From an uncultured Siphonobacter sp. (lineage in GTDB: Bacteria > Bacteroidota > Bacteroidia > Cytophagales > Spirosomataceae), in contig CAJYIW010000021.1 in NCBI GenBank assembly GCA_913775095.1, positions 62,001 to 126,000 of the forward strand: a stretch of DNA of 64,000 bases, written 5' to 3'. Positions 1 through 8,908 of this stretch are shown piece by piece. The notes beneath the pieces are model-generated. The model did no database searches. It was not told the origin of the DNA and worked only from the letters and a program-made list of their open reading frames with translations. The first letter of the stretch is position 1; the number at the start of each line of letters is the position of its first letter. The position numbers and the translations under genes are program-made.

Positions 1-946
1 CCATGAATTTCTTCACCGTGGCCGAGCGTAACAGGGGGGGAAGAAATACAAAATGCCAGTGCCATTCCGGGTGGTCTTCTCCGTCGGTGGGGGCCTGGTG
101 AATACCTGCCGAATACGGAAATGAGACTTCAAACAAATTATCGTACAGAATGGTCAGCTCTCGATAAGCCTCAGCCAGACCATGACGTTCGGCCTCATTC
201 ATGTCCAGGATTGAAGCCATGGCCCGCCGGGGAATAATCATGGCTTCATACGGCCAGACGGCCCAAAAGGGAATCAGGGCCACGAAGTGCTCATTCTCGA
301 AAAGAATCCGCTCCTTTTTTACCAGTTCTTTTTCCAGGTAATCACTCAACAGGGTTCGGCCGTGTTTTTCAAAGTATTTTTTCTGATTGACCTGCTTTCG
401 ATAAGGTTCATCCGGAATGCTATACTGAGCCCAGATTTGTCCGTGCGGATGCGGATTGGAACAGCCCATGACAAACCCTTTGTTCTCAAAAATCTGAACG
501 TGGTTAATCTCTGGTCTGGCTCCCAGCTCCCGGTATTCCTCACACCAGGCATCCACCACCAGACGAATGTCCTCAGCGGGCATTTCAGGAATGGTCAGAT
601 CATGGCGGGGTGAGAAGCAGATGACTTTACAAAGGCCTGATTCACTGCGAGCCTGGAATAATTCCCCGTCCGAAACTTTCCCGTAGGGTGTATCCTGAAT
701 CAGGGCTGAGAAATCGTTCGTAAAGACGTACACATTCTTATAATCAGGATTTTTCTCGCCATTCGAACGTGTATTGGTTGCACACAGGTAACAGGTCGAA
801 TCGTAGGCCGGACGTTTGTCTTCGGCCGATTTTTCCACCTGCCCCTGCCAGGGACGCTTGGTGCGGTGCGGAGACACCAGTACCCAGCTATCGGTTAATG
901 GATTATAGCGACGATGCGGATGTTCATCAAACTGAAAATCACTCAT
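1..946 (-). CDS. galT: Galactose-1-phosphate uridylyltransferase, partial at left edge
   Basis: Leloir-pathway enzyme that swaps UMP between UDP-glucose and galactose-1-phosphate; cytosolic. I read it by hand from the ATG at 946-944; the frame stays open to the window edge after about 315 codons (family about 345), so the C-terminus lies outside. Visible are the zinc-type pair C52/C55 in TCYLC, H115, and SNPHPHGQ (residues 163-170), in which H166 is the expected zinc ligand and H168 the expected nucleophile. RSATVKKFM at the edge is the usual late motif of the family. galK ends 40 bp upstream on the same strand, so the two form a likely operon. The spacer between them is low-complexity (see findings). 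Confidence 0.93.
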   Translation of the reverse strand, partial: MSDFQFDEHPHRRYNPLTDSWVLVSPHRTKRPWQGQVEKSAEDKRPAYDSTCYLCATNTRSNGEKNPDYKNVYVFTNDFSALIQDTPYGKVSDGELFQARSESGLCKVICFSPRHDLTIPEMPAEDIRLVVDAWCEEYRELGARPEINHVQIFENKGFVMGCSNPHPHGQIWAQYSIPDEPYRKQVNQKKYFEKHGRTLLSDYLEKELVKKERILFENEHFVALIPFWAVWPYEAMIIPRRAMASILDMNEAERHGLAEAYRELTILYDNLFEVSFPYSAGIHQAPTDGEDHPEWHWHFVFLPPLLRSATVKKFM

Positions 947-986
947 GATTGAGTTTGGGGTTTAGCGTTTAGAGTTAGGTTGGTTT

Positions 987-2165
987 CTAAACCAATTCAT
1001 TCGTTAACTCGATGCGGGACGTTCCTTTTTTGATGATTACCTTGTGCGTAACCAGCTCCAGATTCAGGCCTTCTTTGTAAGCCTGAGTCATCTCGGCGAT
1101 AAACCGATCGGCGTCTTCTTTCTTGACGAGGTTAATGGTACAGCCTCCAAAGCCGCCCCCCATCATGCGGGCTCCTAATACGGATGGATTATTTCGGGTT
1201 TGGTCCACCAGAAAATCCAGCTCTTCGCAGCTCACCGCGTAATCATGCTGGAGACCATCATGGGTTTCGTACATTTTCTGACCGAAGGCTTCCAGATCGT
1301 TCTTCTGCAAATCTTTACAGGCTTCAACCACCCGCTCAATTTCACCGACGATGTATTTACAGCGTTTGAAGGTAATGGGGTCAAATTCCGCTTCGTGTTC
1401 CAGTAAAAACGCCATGTCTACGTCCCGCAGGCTCTGAATGCCGGGCTTATGAGCCTGCAAAATAGCGACCCCCCGCTCGCATTCCTGCCGACGGGTATTA
1501 TACTCCGACGTGCCGAGGGAGTGCTTCACACCCGTATCGCATAAAACCAGCACGTGTTCTTCCTGCGTAAAAGGAAAATGTTCGTATTCCAGCGAACGAC
1601 AATCCAGACGAATCACGGAGTCGGTTTCACCCATTAAGGAAGCGAACATATCCATGATGCCACACTGCAAGCCTACGAACTGATTTTCAGCCCGCTGGCA
1701 TAATTGCACGAGTGCCATTTTAGGAATATTCAGTTTAAAAATCTCATTCAGGGCAAAAGCTAATCCGGCTTCCAGAGCGGCGGAAGAGGATACCCCCGCT
1801 CCTACCGGAATATTCCCGCCAAACACCAGGTCAAAGCCATTTATCTGATAGCCCAGTTTCTGAATCTGATCAATTACTCCCTTGAGGTAATAAGTCCATT
1901 TCTCCTCGGACCTGGTCAGGTTATCCGTCGTGAAGGTTTCCTGACGATCGAGGTTATAGGCAATCGTCCGGCAGGTCTGATCCGTTCGGGGGCTGATGGC
2001 AAAAATCATTTCCCGGTCAATGGCGGCGGGTAATACAAAGCCCATGTTGTAGTCCGTGTGTTCGCCAATGAGGTTAATGCGTCCCGGAGAACGTACTAAT
2101 AAAGCAGGTTCAGAACCAAAAGAATTCTTGAAAGTGTCAGTTATCGCCGTCAGAAGAGAGTTCAT
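987..2165 (-). CDS. galK: Galactokinase
   Basis: Phosphorylates galactose to galactose-1-phosphate, the substrate of GalT encoded just downstream. GHMP-kinase fold: the galactokinase signature GRINLIGEHTDY is at residues 28-39, the ATP-binding glycine/serine loop VGAGVSSSAALE at 121-132, and the third GHMP motif MMGGGFGGC near residue 340. Its 392 residues match the family. It is the first gene of a galK-galT unit and is divergent from a LacI-type regulator 175 bp away, which suggests local control by galactose or a galactoside. A perfect TAnnTTTG -7 element is not visible upstream. Confidence 0.97.
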   Translation of the reverse strand: MNSLLTAITDTFKNSFGSEPALLVRSPGRINLIGEHTDYNMGFVLPAAIDREMIFAISPRTDQTCRTIAYNLDRQETFTTDNLTRSEEKWTYYLKGVIDQIQKLGYQINGFDLVFGGNIPVGAGVSSSAALEAGLAFALNEIFKLNIPKMALVQLCQRAENQFVGLQCGIMDMFASLMGETDSVIRLDCRSLEYEHFPFTQEEHVLVLCDTGVKHSLGTSEYNTRRQECERGVAILQAHKPGIQSLRDVDMAFLLEHEAEFDPITFKRCKYIVGEIERVVEACKDLQKNDLEAFGQKMYETHDGLQHDYAVSCEELDFLVDQTRNNPSVLGARMMGGGFGGCTINLVKKEDADRFIAEMTQAYKEGLNLELVTHKVIIKKGTSRIELTNELV

Positions 2166-2289
2166 GCGGATCGTTTGTGATTAGATTTTGCAGATTACCA
2201 GTTTCAAAAGAACGGGGTTTTTAGGAGATTTGATGGCATGCCTGTGCTTAATTCTTTACGGCTGAAGCGTAGTTCACCCAGCATCAGCC

Positions 2290-2305
2290 ATTGCAAAGGA
2301 TTGCA
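2290..2305. promoter_or_regulatory. Possible operator in the galK/LacI divergent region
   Basis: Two direct copies of ATTGCA sit at 2290-2295 and 2300-2305, exactly 10 bp apart (one helical turn), about 40 bp before the regulator start. The rest of the 175-bp divergent region shows no clear LacI-type palindrome with a central CG. This is only a candidate site; a short direct repeat can arise by chance. Confidence 0.22.
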
Positions 2306-2340
2306 CAAGTATTTTATTTTGTGAACTGACAGCGGAAAAG

Positions 2341-3357
2341 ATGCTTAAACACCAAGCCACCATCAAGGAAATTGCCCAGCAGTTAGGTGTATCCATCTCA
2401 ACGGTTTCCCGGGCTCTGCAAAACAATCCCCGGATTGGGTTACGCACCCGGGAGCGGGTCTGGGAGCTGGCCAAGCAGCTCCACTACCGCCCCAACCCGG
2501 CGGCTCTGGTTCTTAAGAAAAAGCAGACCCACACCATTGGCGTCGTATTGCCTTTTCTGAAAGAGGAATTTTTCTCGACGGCCATCACCGCGATCGAAGA
2601 TGCCCTGCTGGGTTATAATGTGGTCATTTCTCAGTCCAGAGATAATCTGGAGCGGGAAAAGGGAGCCCTTACCACTTTTTTAAGCAGCCGGGTGGACGGC
2701 GTTATTGCTTCGATCTCAGCCGAGACCCACCATTACCTACACTTCAGGGAGCTGGAAAACTTCGGCATCCCCGTCGTTTTCTTTGACCGGGTGCCCCGCA
2801 ATGTTCCGGCCCATAAAATTCGGAGTAACATCACCCAGGCCGCCAAGGAGCTGGTGGATTTTCTGGCCGGCAAGGGTCTCGAACGCATTGCCCTGCTGAA
2901 CGGCCCCCCTCAGCTGGAAGTAGCCGAAGAACGACAGAGGGGTTACTTACAGGCCATGAACGAACGAAACCTGCCCATTCTGCCCCAGCTTATCTGTTCG
3001 TCGGACTTATCCAGAGAAGACACGCAGGCGAAAGTTCATTACCTGCTCAGTCGTGAGCCGAAACCACAGGCCATTATTACGTTCAACGATTACGTTTCCC
3101 TCCACGCCATCGAAAAGGCCCGGTCCGAAGGAGTTATACCCAACCAGGAAATTTATTTTGCCAGTTTTGCCAATTTACCCATGATGGAATACGCCCACTT
3201 TCCACCCATTGCCTCCGTCGAGCAGTTTGCCTACACGATGGGCCAGCAGGCCGCGGAGTTATTACTTCAGCTCATCCAGAATCCTGCTTCTGACGAGACC
3301 CCGTATCAGGAAGTTTGGGTGGAAACGAAGCTGGTCATCCGGGAGCCTGGCGTTTAA
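2341..3357 (+). CDS. LacI/GalR-family transcriptional regulator
   Basis: DNA-binding regulator, 338 residues, the usual LacI-family length. The N-terminal helix-turn-helix is clear (EIAQQLGVSISTVSRAL, about residues 10-26), followed by the hinge helix region and HTIGVVLP, where the periplasmic-binding-protein-like effector domain starts. The effector domain runs to the C-terminus. The start is the ATG just before the HTH, as is normal for this family. It is divergent from galK, so the simplest reading is control of galKT and of itself; the effector (galactose, a galactoside or a phosphosugar) cannot be read from the sequence. Confidence 0.93.
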   Translation: MLKHQATIKEIAQQLGVSISTVSRALQNNPRIGLRTRERVWELAKQLHYRPNPAALVLKKKQTHTIGVVLPFLKEEFFSTAITAIEDALLGYNVVISQSRDNLEREKGALTTFLSSRVDGVIASISAETHHYLHFRELENFGIPVVFFDRVPRNVPAHKIRSNITQAAKELVDFLAGKGLERIALLNGPPQLEVAEERQRGYLQAMNERNLPILPQLICSSDLSREDTQAKVHYLLSREPKPQAIITFNDYVSLHAIEKARSEGVIPNQEIYFASFANLPMMEYAHFPPIASVEQFAYTMGQQAAELLLQLIQNPASDETPYQEVWVETKLVIREPGV

Positions 3358-3464
3358 TTTTAGAGTTTAACGACGTTCCATTGGTTTGAAACGATTACTC
3401 ATTCCTTTAGGAACCAATCGTCCGTTAGTTTCGTGGTTCTGTTTCTTATCTACTTACATTCATC

Positions 3465-3962
3465 ATGGCTGAAAGCTTAGTTATTCCCGAAAACTCTTCC
3501 CGAAAAGAGATTTATGACAGTCTGATTCCACAGATTGAAGCTCTGGTGAGCGGAGAGGACGATTTCATTGCGAACCTTTCCAACATTGCCGCCGCTCTTA
3601 AGCAAACGTTCCACTTTTTCTGGGTGGGTTTTTACCTGCGAAAAAACAACCAGTTAGTGCTCGGCCCTTTCCAGGGACCCATTGCCTGTACCCGCATTGA
3701 TTTTGATAAAGGCGTTTGCGGCCATGCCTATACCACCCAGCAAACGGTTCTGGTTCCTGACGTTGATGCGTTTCCCGGTCACATTGCCTGTGCATCAGAA
3801 TCACGTTCGGAGATTGTCTTGCCCGCTTTTGACGTGAATAAAGAGGTTTTTCTGGTTCTGGATGTAGACAGTGATCAGCTCGACGACTTCCACGAAGACG
3901 ACCGCGAAGGTTTGGAAAAACTGATGCGAATTATTGAAAAGCTATCCCGAACGAATTATTAG
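3465..3962 (+). CDS. msrC: Free methionine-(R)-sulfoxide reductase (GAF-type)
   Basis: Reduces free methionine-R-sulfoxide, an oxidative-damage repair role in the cytosol. The 165-residue protein is one GAF domain with the fRMsr hallmarks: GPFQGPIACTRI (C75), KGVCGHA (C85) and FPGHIACASESRSEI (C109). These three cysteines are spaced as the catalytic/resolving cysteines of E. coli fRMsr (84, 94, 118). It is a single gene on its strand, with the LacI-type gene upstream and a long hairpin downstream, and meets the 4163-5263 operon tail to tail. Confidence 0.92.
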   Translation: MAESLVIPENSSRKEIYDSLIPQIEALVSGEDDFIANLSNIAAALKQTFHFFWVGFYLRKNNQLVLGPFQGPIACTRIDFDKGVCGHAYTTQQTVLVPDVDAFPGHIACASESRSEIVLPAFDVNKEVFLVLDVDSDQLDDFHEDDREGLEKLMRIIEKLSRTNY

Positions 3963-4024
3963 TTTTCCGTTTTCAATGGTTCAGCGTTTTGTGTTTAGAG
4001 TTTAGCGTTGGAAAGTGAAAACCT

Positions 4025-4082
4025 AAAACCGCCTCTCTCCTCTGGCTGGTGAGGACACCAGCCAGAGGAGAGAGGCGGTTTT
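4025..4082. repeat. Long perfect hairpin, REP-like family 1
   Basis: Perfect inverted repeat with two 27-bp arms (4025-4051 and 4056-4082) and a 4-base loop AGGA. The inner part GGCTGGTG-AGGA-CACCAGCC recurs with compensating base changes at 50548-50571 and 50584-50607. It lies between two convergent genes. The outer arm starts with AAAACC and ends with GGTTTT, so it could also serve as a two-way terminator, though the T run is short. Confidence 0.85.
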
Positions 4083-4115
4083 GGATTACCGTTCTATAAC
4101 TTTCATCCATCGGCG

Positions 4116-4138
4116 GAGACGCGATCAATCGACGTCTC
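4116..4138. repeat. Imperfect GAGACG palindrome
   Basis: GAGACG-CGAT-CA-ATCG-A-CGTCTC forms a hairpin with one bulged A. It lies 33 bp beyond the family-1 hairpin in the same convergent gap. The minus strand reads GTAGAGACG at its start, which resembles dispersed palindromes I recall from cyanobacteria and Bacteroidota; only one copy is present in this window. Confidence 0.45.
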
Positions 4139-4162
4139 TACATAAAAAATCCAGGAAGGATA

Positions 4163-4612
4163 TTACCCTAAAACCAACTTCCGTAAGTCTGCGAGATTAT
4201 AAATAGCCCAGCTAAAGACGACGGCCCAGAATACGGCGAATACCAGCATCCAGCTCATGATTCGAAGGGGCGAAGCTTTGAAGGATACGGCCAGCAACGT
4301 TCCTCCGATGGGCGTAAATAGTAGAGGCGTCAGGCAGGCAATGCCCGCAATACCAAATTTGCGGTAAATCGTCACGGCCCGCCGGGATGATTTCGAGAAA
4401 CGCTTCCGGGGCGTCTTCCTGATTTGTTCCCAACCGAATCGGATGATTCGTCCCAGGAATGTAAAAATAATGACGCTAAGCATCATGCCGATCACGGTGC
4501 AGGCTATCGTTTCGGTAAGCGATAAATTTAAAGCCAGCCCCGCCAGTGGCCCGCCGACGAATTTCAGCATAGAGGCCAGAATAACGGGAATATAGGTACT
4601 AAAACTCTCCAT
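4163..4612 (-). CDS. Small integral membrane protein of unknown function
   Basis: 149 residues with about four hydrophobic segments (near residues 5-30, 35-55, 85-110 and 117-137) and a basic loop KTPRKRFSKSSRR between segments 2 and 3. The segment FGIAGIACLTPLLFTPIGG has the look of small transporter-like or VTT/small-multidrug-export-like membrane families, but I cannot assign it. It starts 6 bp after the upp stop codon on the same strand, so it is probably co-transcribed with upp. A role in nucleobase or drug transport would be a guess. Confidence 0.7.
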   Translation of the reverse strand: MESFSTYIPVILASMLKFVGGPLAGLALNLSLTETIACTVIGMMLSVIIFTFLGRIIRFGWEQIRKTPRKRFSKSSRRAVTIYRKFGIAGIACLTPLLFTPIGGTLLAVSFKASPLRIMSWMLVFAVFWAVVFSWAIYNLADLRKLVLG

Positions 4613-4618
4613 GATGGT

Positions 4619-5263
4619 TTACAGCTTCTCTCCAAAAGCCAGATCGCCGGCATCGCCCAGACCGGGAATGATGAAATAATTATGGTTCAGTCGTTCGTCA
4701 ACCTCACCCACCCATAAGCGGCACTCGGGCATGCGGGACTGCACGTACTTGATTCCTTCCGGAGAAGCAATGACGGCGGCAATGTGCGTACGGGCGGGAA
4801 TGCCATACCGTAACAAAGATCGATACGACGTTTCCAGGGACTTACCCGTAGCCAGCATCGGATCCACCAGAATAAGCGTTTTGCCCGTAAGATCAGGGCA
4901 GGAAATATATTCCAGCTCCACCGTAAAATCTTCCCCCTCCGTATGATTCCCCCTGTAGGCTCCAATAAACGCATTTTCAGCCCGGTCGAAGGTATTTAAA
5001 AACCCCTGATGAAAAGGTAAACTGGCCCGTAACACAGCCGCCAGAACGGGTTGCTGCGTTAACAAAAAGGTTTTCGTTTGTCCCAGTGGCGTCTGTACGG
5101 TGGTTTTGGAGTAGGTGAGCGTCTTCGAAATTTCATACGCCAGTAACTCCCCCAAACGTTCGAGATTCCGCCGAAAACGTAAGGGATCTTTTTGAATATG
5201 GACATCACGGAGTTCAGCAATGAAATGATTCGCGATGGAAGATTGCTCGGTCAGGACAAACAT
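4619..5263 (-). CDS. upp: Uracil phosphoribosyltransferase
   Basis: Salvages uracil: uracil + PRPP gives UMP + pyrophosphate. The PRPP-binding loop LVDPMLATGKS is at about residues 132-142, and the C-terminal GLGDAGDLAFG is the typical uracil-binding end of the family. 214 residues, normal length. First gene of a two-gene unit with the membrane protein that follows after 6 bp. Divergent from the outer-membrane protein gene starting at 5367; no perfect TAnnTTTG element is seen in the 103-bp divergent region. Confidence 0.95.
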   Translation of the reverse strand: MFVLTEQSSIANHFIAELRDVHIQKDPLRFRRNLERLGELLAYEISKTLTYSKTTVQTPLGQTKTFLLTQQPVLAAVLRASLPFHQGFLNTFDRAENAFIGAYRGNHTEGEDFTVELEYISCPDLTGKTLILVDPMLATGKSLETSYRSLLRYGIPARTHIAAVIASPEGIKYVQSRMPECRLWVGEVDERLNHNYFIIPGLGDAGDLAFGEKL

Positions 5264-5366
5264 GTAAAAATGAATTTCAGAATCTCTTCGTATTTTGCAC
5301 GGCCTTTTGGCCCTTTACAAAGTAAGCAATAAAACGTTAAACCCACAGGGTCCGCGTCTTTCGCCT

Positions 5367-7079
5367 ATGCCAAGATTTATCTTATTCTTAGTTCTTTTCT
5401 GGTTTCAAGCCGCAGTTACGCTTGCCCAAAGCGTATTTGCTCCGCTTAATTCCGACTATTATCACCTGATTGACCGGTACGAGATTAAAAGTGGCAAGAA
5501 TGCTCCGGGTTATCAAAGTATCGTAAAGCCCTACCTCCGCAAAAATATTATTCAACTGCTCGACAGCCTCAGTGCCGACCAGTATCGTCTGCTTTCCGAA
5601 GCCGACAAATTCAACATTCAGTACCTGCGGGAAGACAGTTGGGAATGGTCTAAATCCGCCCACCTGGGAGACAGCGAAAAGCCGGTACTTAAATACCTCT
5701 ATCGTAAGAAAAACGATATGTACAGTATTGTCAACGATGATGTTGAGCTTCACGTTAACCCGGTTTTTTACGGCATGGTGGGCGGTGGCGAGGATGCTTA
5801 CCAGTCTTCCTACATCAACACCCGGGGCATCGAGATTCGGGGCTCTATTGGACGAAAGCTGGGGTTCTATACTTACTTTACGGAAAACCAGATGCGGCTG
5901 CCGGGGTATTTTCAGGAACGGATCCAGAAGTTTAATTCCGTTCCCAGCGAAGCAGCCTGGAAGATTTTCCGCAGTAACAATACCGCCCGGTTTCCTTACG
6001 AAACGGGCAGCGATTTCTTTACCGCCCGAGGGTACATCACCTTTGACCCCATCAAGCAGATTAACCTGCAATTCGGTCATGATAAAGTATTTGTGGGCAA
6101 CGGCTTTCGCTCCATGATCCTGTCGGACAACAGCGGACCTTACCTGTTTCTGAAGCTTACTACCAAGATCGGCCCCTTCCAGTATGTCAATCTCTTCAGT
6201 GAACTCAATAATCAGCAGGATACGCTGCTGACGTACGGAACGCTTCCGGCCAAGAAATTCATGGCCATGCATCACCTGAGCCTGAACATTGGCAAGCACC
6301 TGAACATTGGTCTGTTTGAAACCATTGTTCACAGCCGGGATAAAACCCAGGGGTATTTTGATCTGGGTTATCTGAATCCCGTCATTTTTTACCGGGCCAT
6401 TGAAGCTCAGAAATACAGTGCGGACAATTCCCTGCTGGGCATAGACGCCCGCTATAATTTCCTCAAACAGTTTCAGATCTACGGACAGCTCAACCTCGAC
6501 GAGTTTAATCTTCAGAAACTTCGGGAAGCCAAAGGCTGGTGGGGCAATAAAATCGGGTATCAGCTCGGAGCCAAGTATATTGATGCCTTTGACATTGACA
6601 ACCTGGATTTACAGATTGAAATGAACGGAGCCCGGCCTTATACGTATCAGCACGTATCCGATGGAACGAACTTCGTGAGCTCCAATCAGTCGCTGGCTCA
6701 TCCCTTTGGCGGAAATTTCCGGGAATTTGTGGGGATCATTCGGTATCAACCCTTCCCCCGACTGAACCTGACCGGCATTTTCGTAGGGGCTCACTATGGC
6801 CTGGATCTTCAGGGCCGAAATTACGGAGGCAATCCTTTACTGAGCTATAACAATCGTCCGCTGGACCGGGAATTTAACAACTTTATTGGTCAGGGCGTGG
6901 GAACCAATCTGCTGTACGGCGAGCTCGTGGCGAGCTACCAGCTTCGCCACAATGTTTTTCTGGATTTCCGACAGATTTATCGCAAACAGAATTCGATTCT
7001 TGACCAGTTTGACCGTCAGACGGTCTTTTCATCGTTTTCAATCCGAATTAATACGGCTCAACGTTTGCTGGCCTTCTGA
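5367..7079 (+). CDS. Wzi/RemB-like outer-membrane beta-barrel protein
   Basis: Predicted outer-membrane barrel of the capsule-assembly Wzi / gliding RemB type. I chose the ATG at 5367, 24 codons inside the longest frame, because it gives a clean signal peptide (MPRFILFLVLFWFQAAVTLAQ) of about 21 residues. The mature protein is rich in alternating aromatic strands; GHDKVFVGNGFRSMILSD (about residues 233-250) matches the conserved core I know from Wzi/RemB relatives in Bacteroidota, and the protein ends in an aromatic-containing tail. It precedes the surface-glycan cluster, which fits a role in holding polysaccharide at the surface or in gliding. The exact role is inferred. Confidence 0.75.
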   Translation: MPRFILFLVLFWFQAAVTLAQSVFAPLNSDYYHLIDRYEIKSGKNAPGYQSIVKPYLRKNIIQLLDSLSADQYRLLSEADKFNIQYLREDSWEWSKSAHLGDSEKPVLKYLYRKKNDMYSIVNDDVELHVNPVFYGMVGGGEDAYQSSYINTRGIEIRGSIGRKLGFYTYFTENQMRLPGYFQERIQKFNSVPSEAAWKIFRSNNTARFPYETGSDFFTARGYITFDPIKQINLQFGHDKVFVGNGFRSMILSDNSGPYLFLKLTTKIGPFQYVNLFSELNNQQDTLLTYGTLPAKKFMAMHHLSLNIGKHLNIGLFETIVHSRDKTQGYFDLGYLNPVIFYRAIEAQKYSADNSLLGIDARYNFLKQFQIYGQLNLDEFNLQKLREAKGWWGNKIGYQLGAKYIDAFDIDNLDLQIEMNGARPYTYQHVSDGTNFVSSNQSLAHPFGGNFREFVGIIRYQPFPRLNLTGIFVGAHYGLDLQGRNYGGNPLLSYNNRPLDREFNNFIGQGVGTNLLYGELVASYQLRHNVFLDFRQIYRKQNSILDQFDRQTVFSSFSIRINTAQRLLAF

Positions 7080-7434
7080 CATTCTATTACTTTTGGACAG
7101 CTATTAACTGTAAAAATACTTAATCTGACCGCCATCATGATTAACATCTGTTTAGTCCATCCTTACCGGACTATTTTCGAACTCACGCATCATCTGGGGC
7201 AGATTATTTCTGTGAACGGCTTTCATTCTGTAATGAAAGCGAAGACTCTCCATGGGGTTGGATCCGTTCAATAATGGTTTATTTACGTATAGGCAGTGGC
7301 GTATTGTTTTATCAGGTTCGATCACTAGCCGTCGGTTACTCCCTATTCCCTTCATTGCTCTATTTATTCATACCTACCTTCCTTCAGGTAATTAACTTAA
7401 GTTAGAACATTAAACAACCATTACCAGCAGTTAA
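7080..7434. other. 355-bp gap without a gene
   Basis: Between the Wzi/RemB-like gene and the flippase gene. The only frame of note (minus strand, 7152-7355) has no recognisable features and I consider it a chance frame. No hairpin terminator or perfect TAnnTTTG element was found; the region should nevertheless carry the promoter of the 7435-13535 gene cluster. Confidence 0.5.
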
Positions 7435-8871
7435 ATGAGTAATAAGAAGAGTGCAATTGAAGGTGGAAAATGGATTACCATTTCAACCGTAGTCTCTACC
7501 GTTTTTCAATTCCTGCAGGTAACCATTCTGGCCCGGGTTTTAGATCCGGCTGTCTTTGGCGTGGTTAGTGTCAGCACGTTAATTATCAACCTTTTTTATA
7601 TTTTCAGTAATCTGGGTTTCTCTAATTCCATTATTTACAAACAGGAATCAGACCGGAAAGTATTATCCAGTCTTTACTTTGTAGGGCTGATTTTGGGGTT
7701 TGTTATCTTTCTCATTGTCTATTTCAGTTCGCCCCTAATTGTTGCGTATTACAATGAACCCAAGCTTGATCGGGTCATTAAACTCGCATCTTTATACTTT
7801 CTGATTATCTACTTTGGTCAGATCTATTTATTCCTGCTACAGAAAGAATTAAAGTTCCGCTCCATTGCTATTATGGAGATTGTGGGAGCCTTAACCGGTA
7901 CCACCGTAGCCATTACGCTGGCCTACAATGGTTTTGAAGAGCTGTCCTTAATTTATGGTCAGCTGGCCATGCACATCCTGCGAACCGCTCTCCAGATTAT
8001 CTATGGAATGAATCTCTTCAGACCCCAGTTATACCTGAGTTTTTCAGCCATTAAAGATCACCTGAAATTTGGTATTTACAACGTCGGCGACGGTCTCCTG
8101 GGTTTTGTTCAGGGCAATTCCGATAACATCATCGTGGGAGGCCTGCTGGGCGTGAAAGCACTGGGCTTTTATACCATTGCCTATCAGCTGGCCGTCTTTC
8201 CTATTACTAAACTGAATCCCATTATTCTTCAGGTAGCCTACCCTATTCTGGCTAAAATGAAAGACGATGCCGAAGAGCTGAAGAAATCCTACCTTCAGAT
8301 TCTGGATATGGTTAGTTATTTCAACATTCCATTACTGGTGGGTTTATACATCACAGCCGATAGCGTAGTTCCTCTGCTGTACGGCTCTGGCTGGGAAGAA
8401 ACCATTCCGCTCATTCGGATTTTTGTCTTTGTCAGTATCTTTTTCTGCTTATCTCACCCTTTATTTACCCTGGCCTTTACCAAAGGGAAACCCAATCTTT
8501 TATTTTACATTAACCTGGCTACGCTGGTTGTTAAAATTCCCCTTTTGTACTTACTGGGTAATAAATGGCAGGTTACGGGCATCGCCATTGCCTTCCTGAT
8601 CAGTACCATTATTAATCTCATTATTAACTTCTACGTGGTGCATTACCTGATCGGTAATTTCTTCGGGAGTTTCCTTAAAAATATTGCCAAACCTTTGACT
8701 TTTGGATTACTCATGGTGGGAGCCATTAGCCTCTATAAATATTTTGTTGGCTCTGAAGGCGTTATCCACACGATTATTGAAATCATCATTGGAGGGGGTA
8801 TTTACCTGTTACTTACTTTCAAATATAAAATGTCGCTTCGAGAGATACTTGCGTATCGAAAATCTGCATAA
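7435..8871 (+). CDS. MOP-superfamily polysaccharide flippase (WzxC-like)
   Basis: Predicted lipid-linked oligosaccharide flippase of the inner membrane, 478 residues, with about 12-14 hydrophobic segments spread over its length. The N-terminus (GGKWITISTVVSTVFQFLQ, then ILARVLDPAVFGVVS) is characteristic of polysaccharide-biosynthesis flippases of the WzxC/TuaB group. It is the first gene of a same-strand cluster of glycan genes (acyltransferase, GT2 x2, GT4-like, acetyltransferase), spaced 20-60 bp apart. Substrate unknown; it would move the repeat unit made by the neighbouring enzymes to the periplasm. Confidence 0.9.
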   Translation: MSNKKSAIEGGKWITISTVVSTVFQFLQVTILARVLDPAVFGVVSVSTLIINLFYIFSNLGFSNSIIYKQESDRKVLSSLYFVGLILGFVIFLIVYFSSPLIVAYYNEPKLDRVIKLASLYFLIIYFGQIYLFLLQKELKFRSIAIMEIVGALTGTTVAITLAYNGFEELSLIYGQLAMHILRTALQIIYGMNLFRPQLYLSFSAIKDHLKFGIYNVGDGLLGFVQGNSDNIIVGGLLGVKALGFYTIAYQLAVFPITKLNPIILQVAYPILAKMKDDAEELKKSYLQILDMVSYFNIPLLVGLYITADSVVPLLYGSGWEETIPLIRIFVFVSIFFCLSHPLFTLAFTKGKPNLLFYINLATLVVKIPLLYLLGNKWQVTGIAIAFLISTIINLIINFYVVHYLIGNFFGSFLKNIAKPLTFGLLMVGAISLYKYFVGSEGVIHTIIEIIIGGGIYLLLTFKYKMSLREILAYRKSA

Positions 8872-8908
8872 GTAGTCCGTATTTGTCCGCCACTTTTATT
8901 GAGATGTT

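Noticed and set aside
5388-6332. 314-residue open frame on the minus strand
   Set aside because: It lies entirely inside the Wzi/RemB-like gene, has no signal, domain or plausible start context, and its composition is that of a reverse shadow frame.
7152-7355. 67-residue minus-strand frame in the gap before the flippase gene
   Set aside because: No motif, no promoter or conserved context; chance frame.
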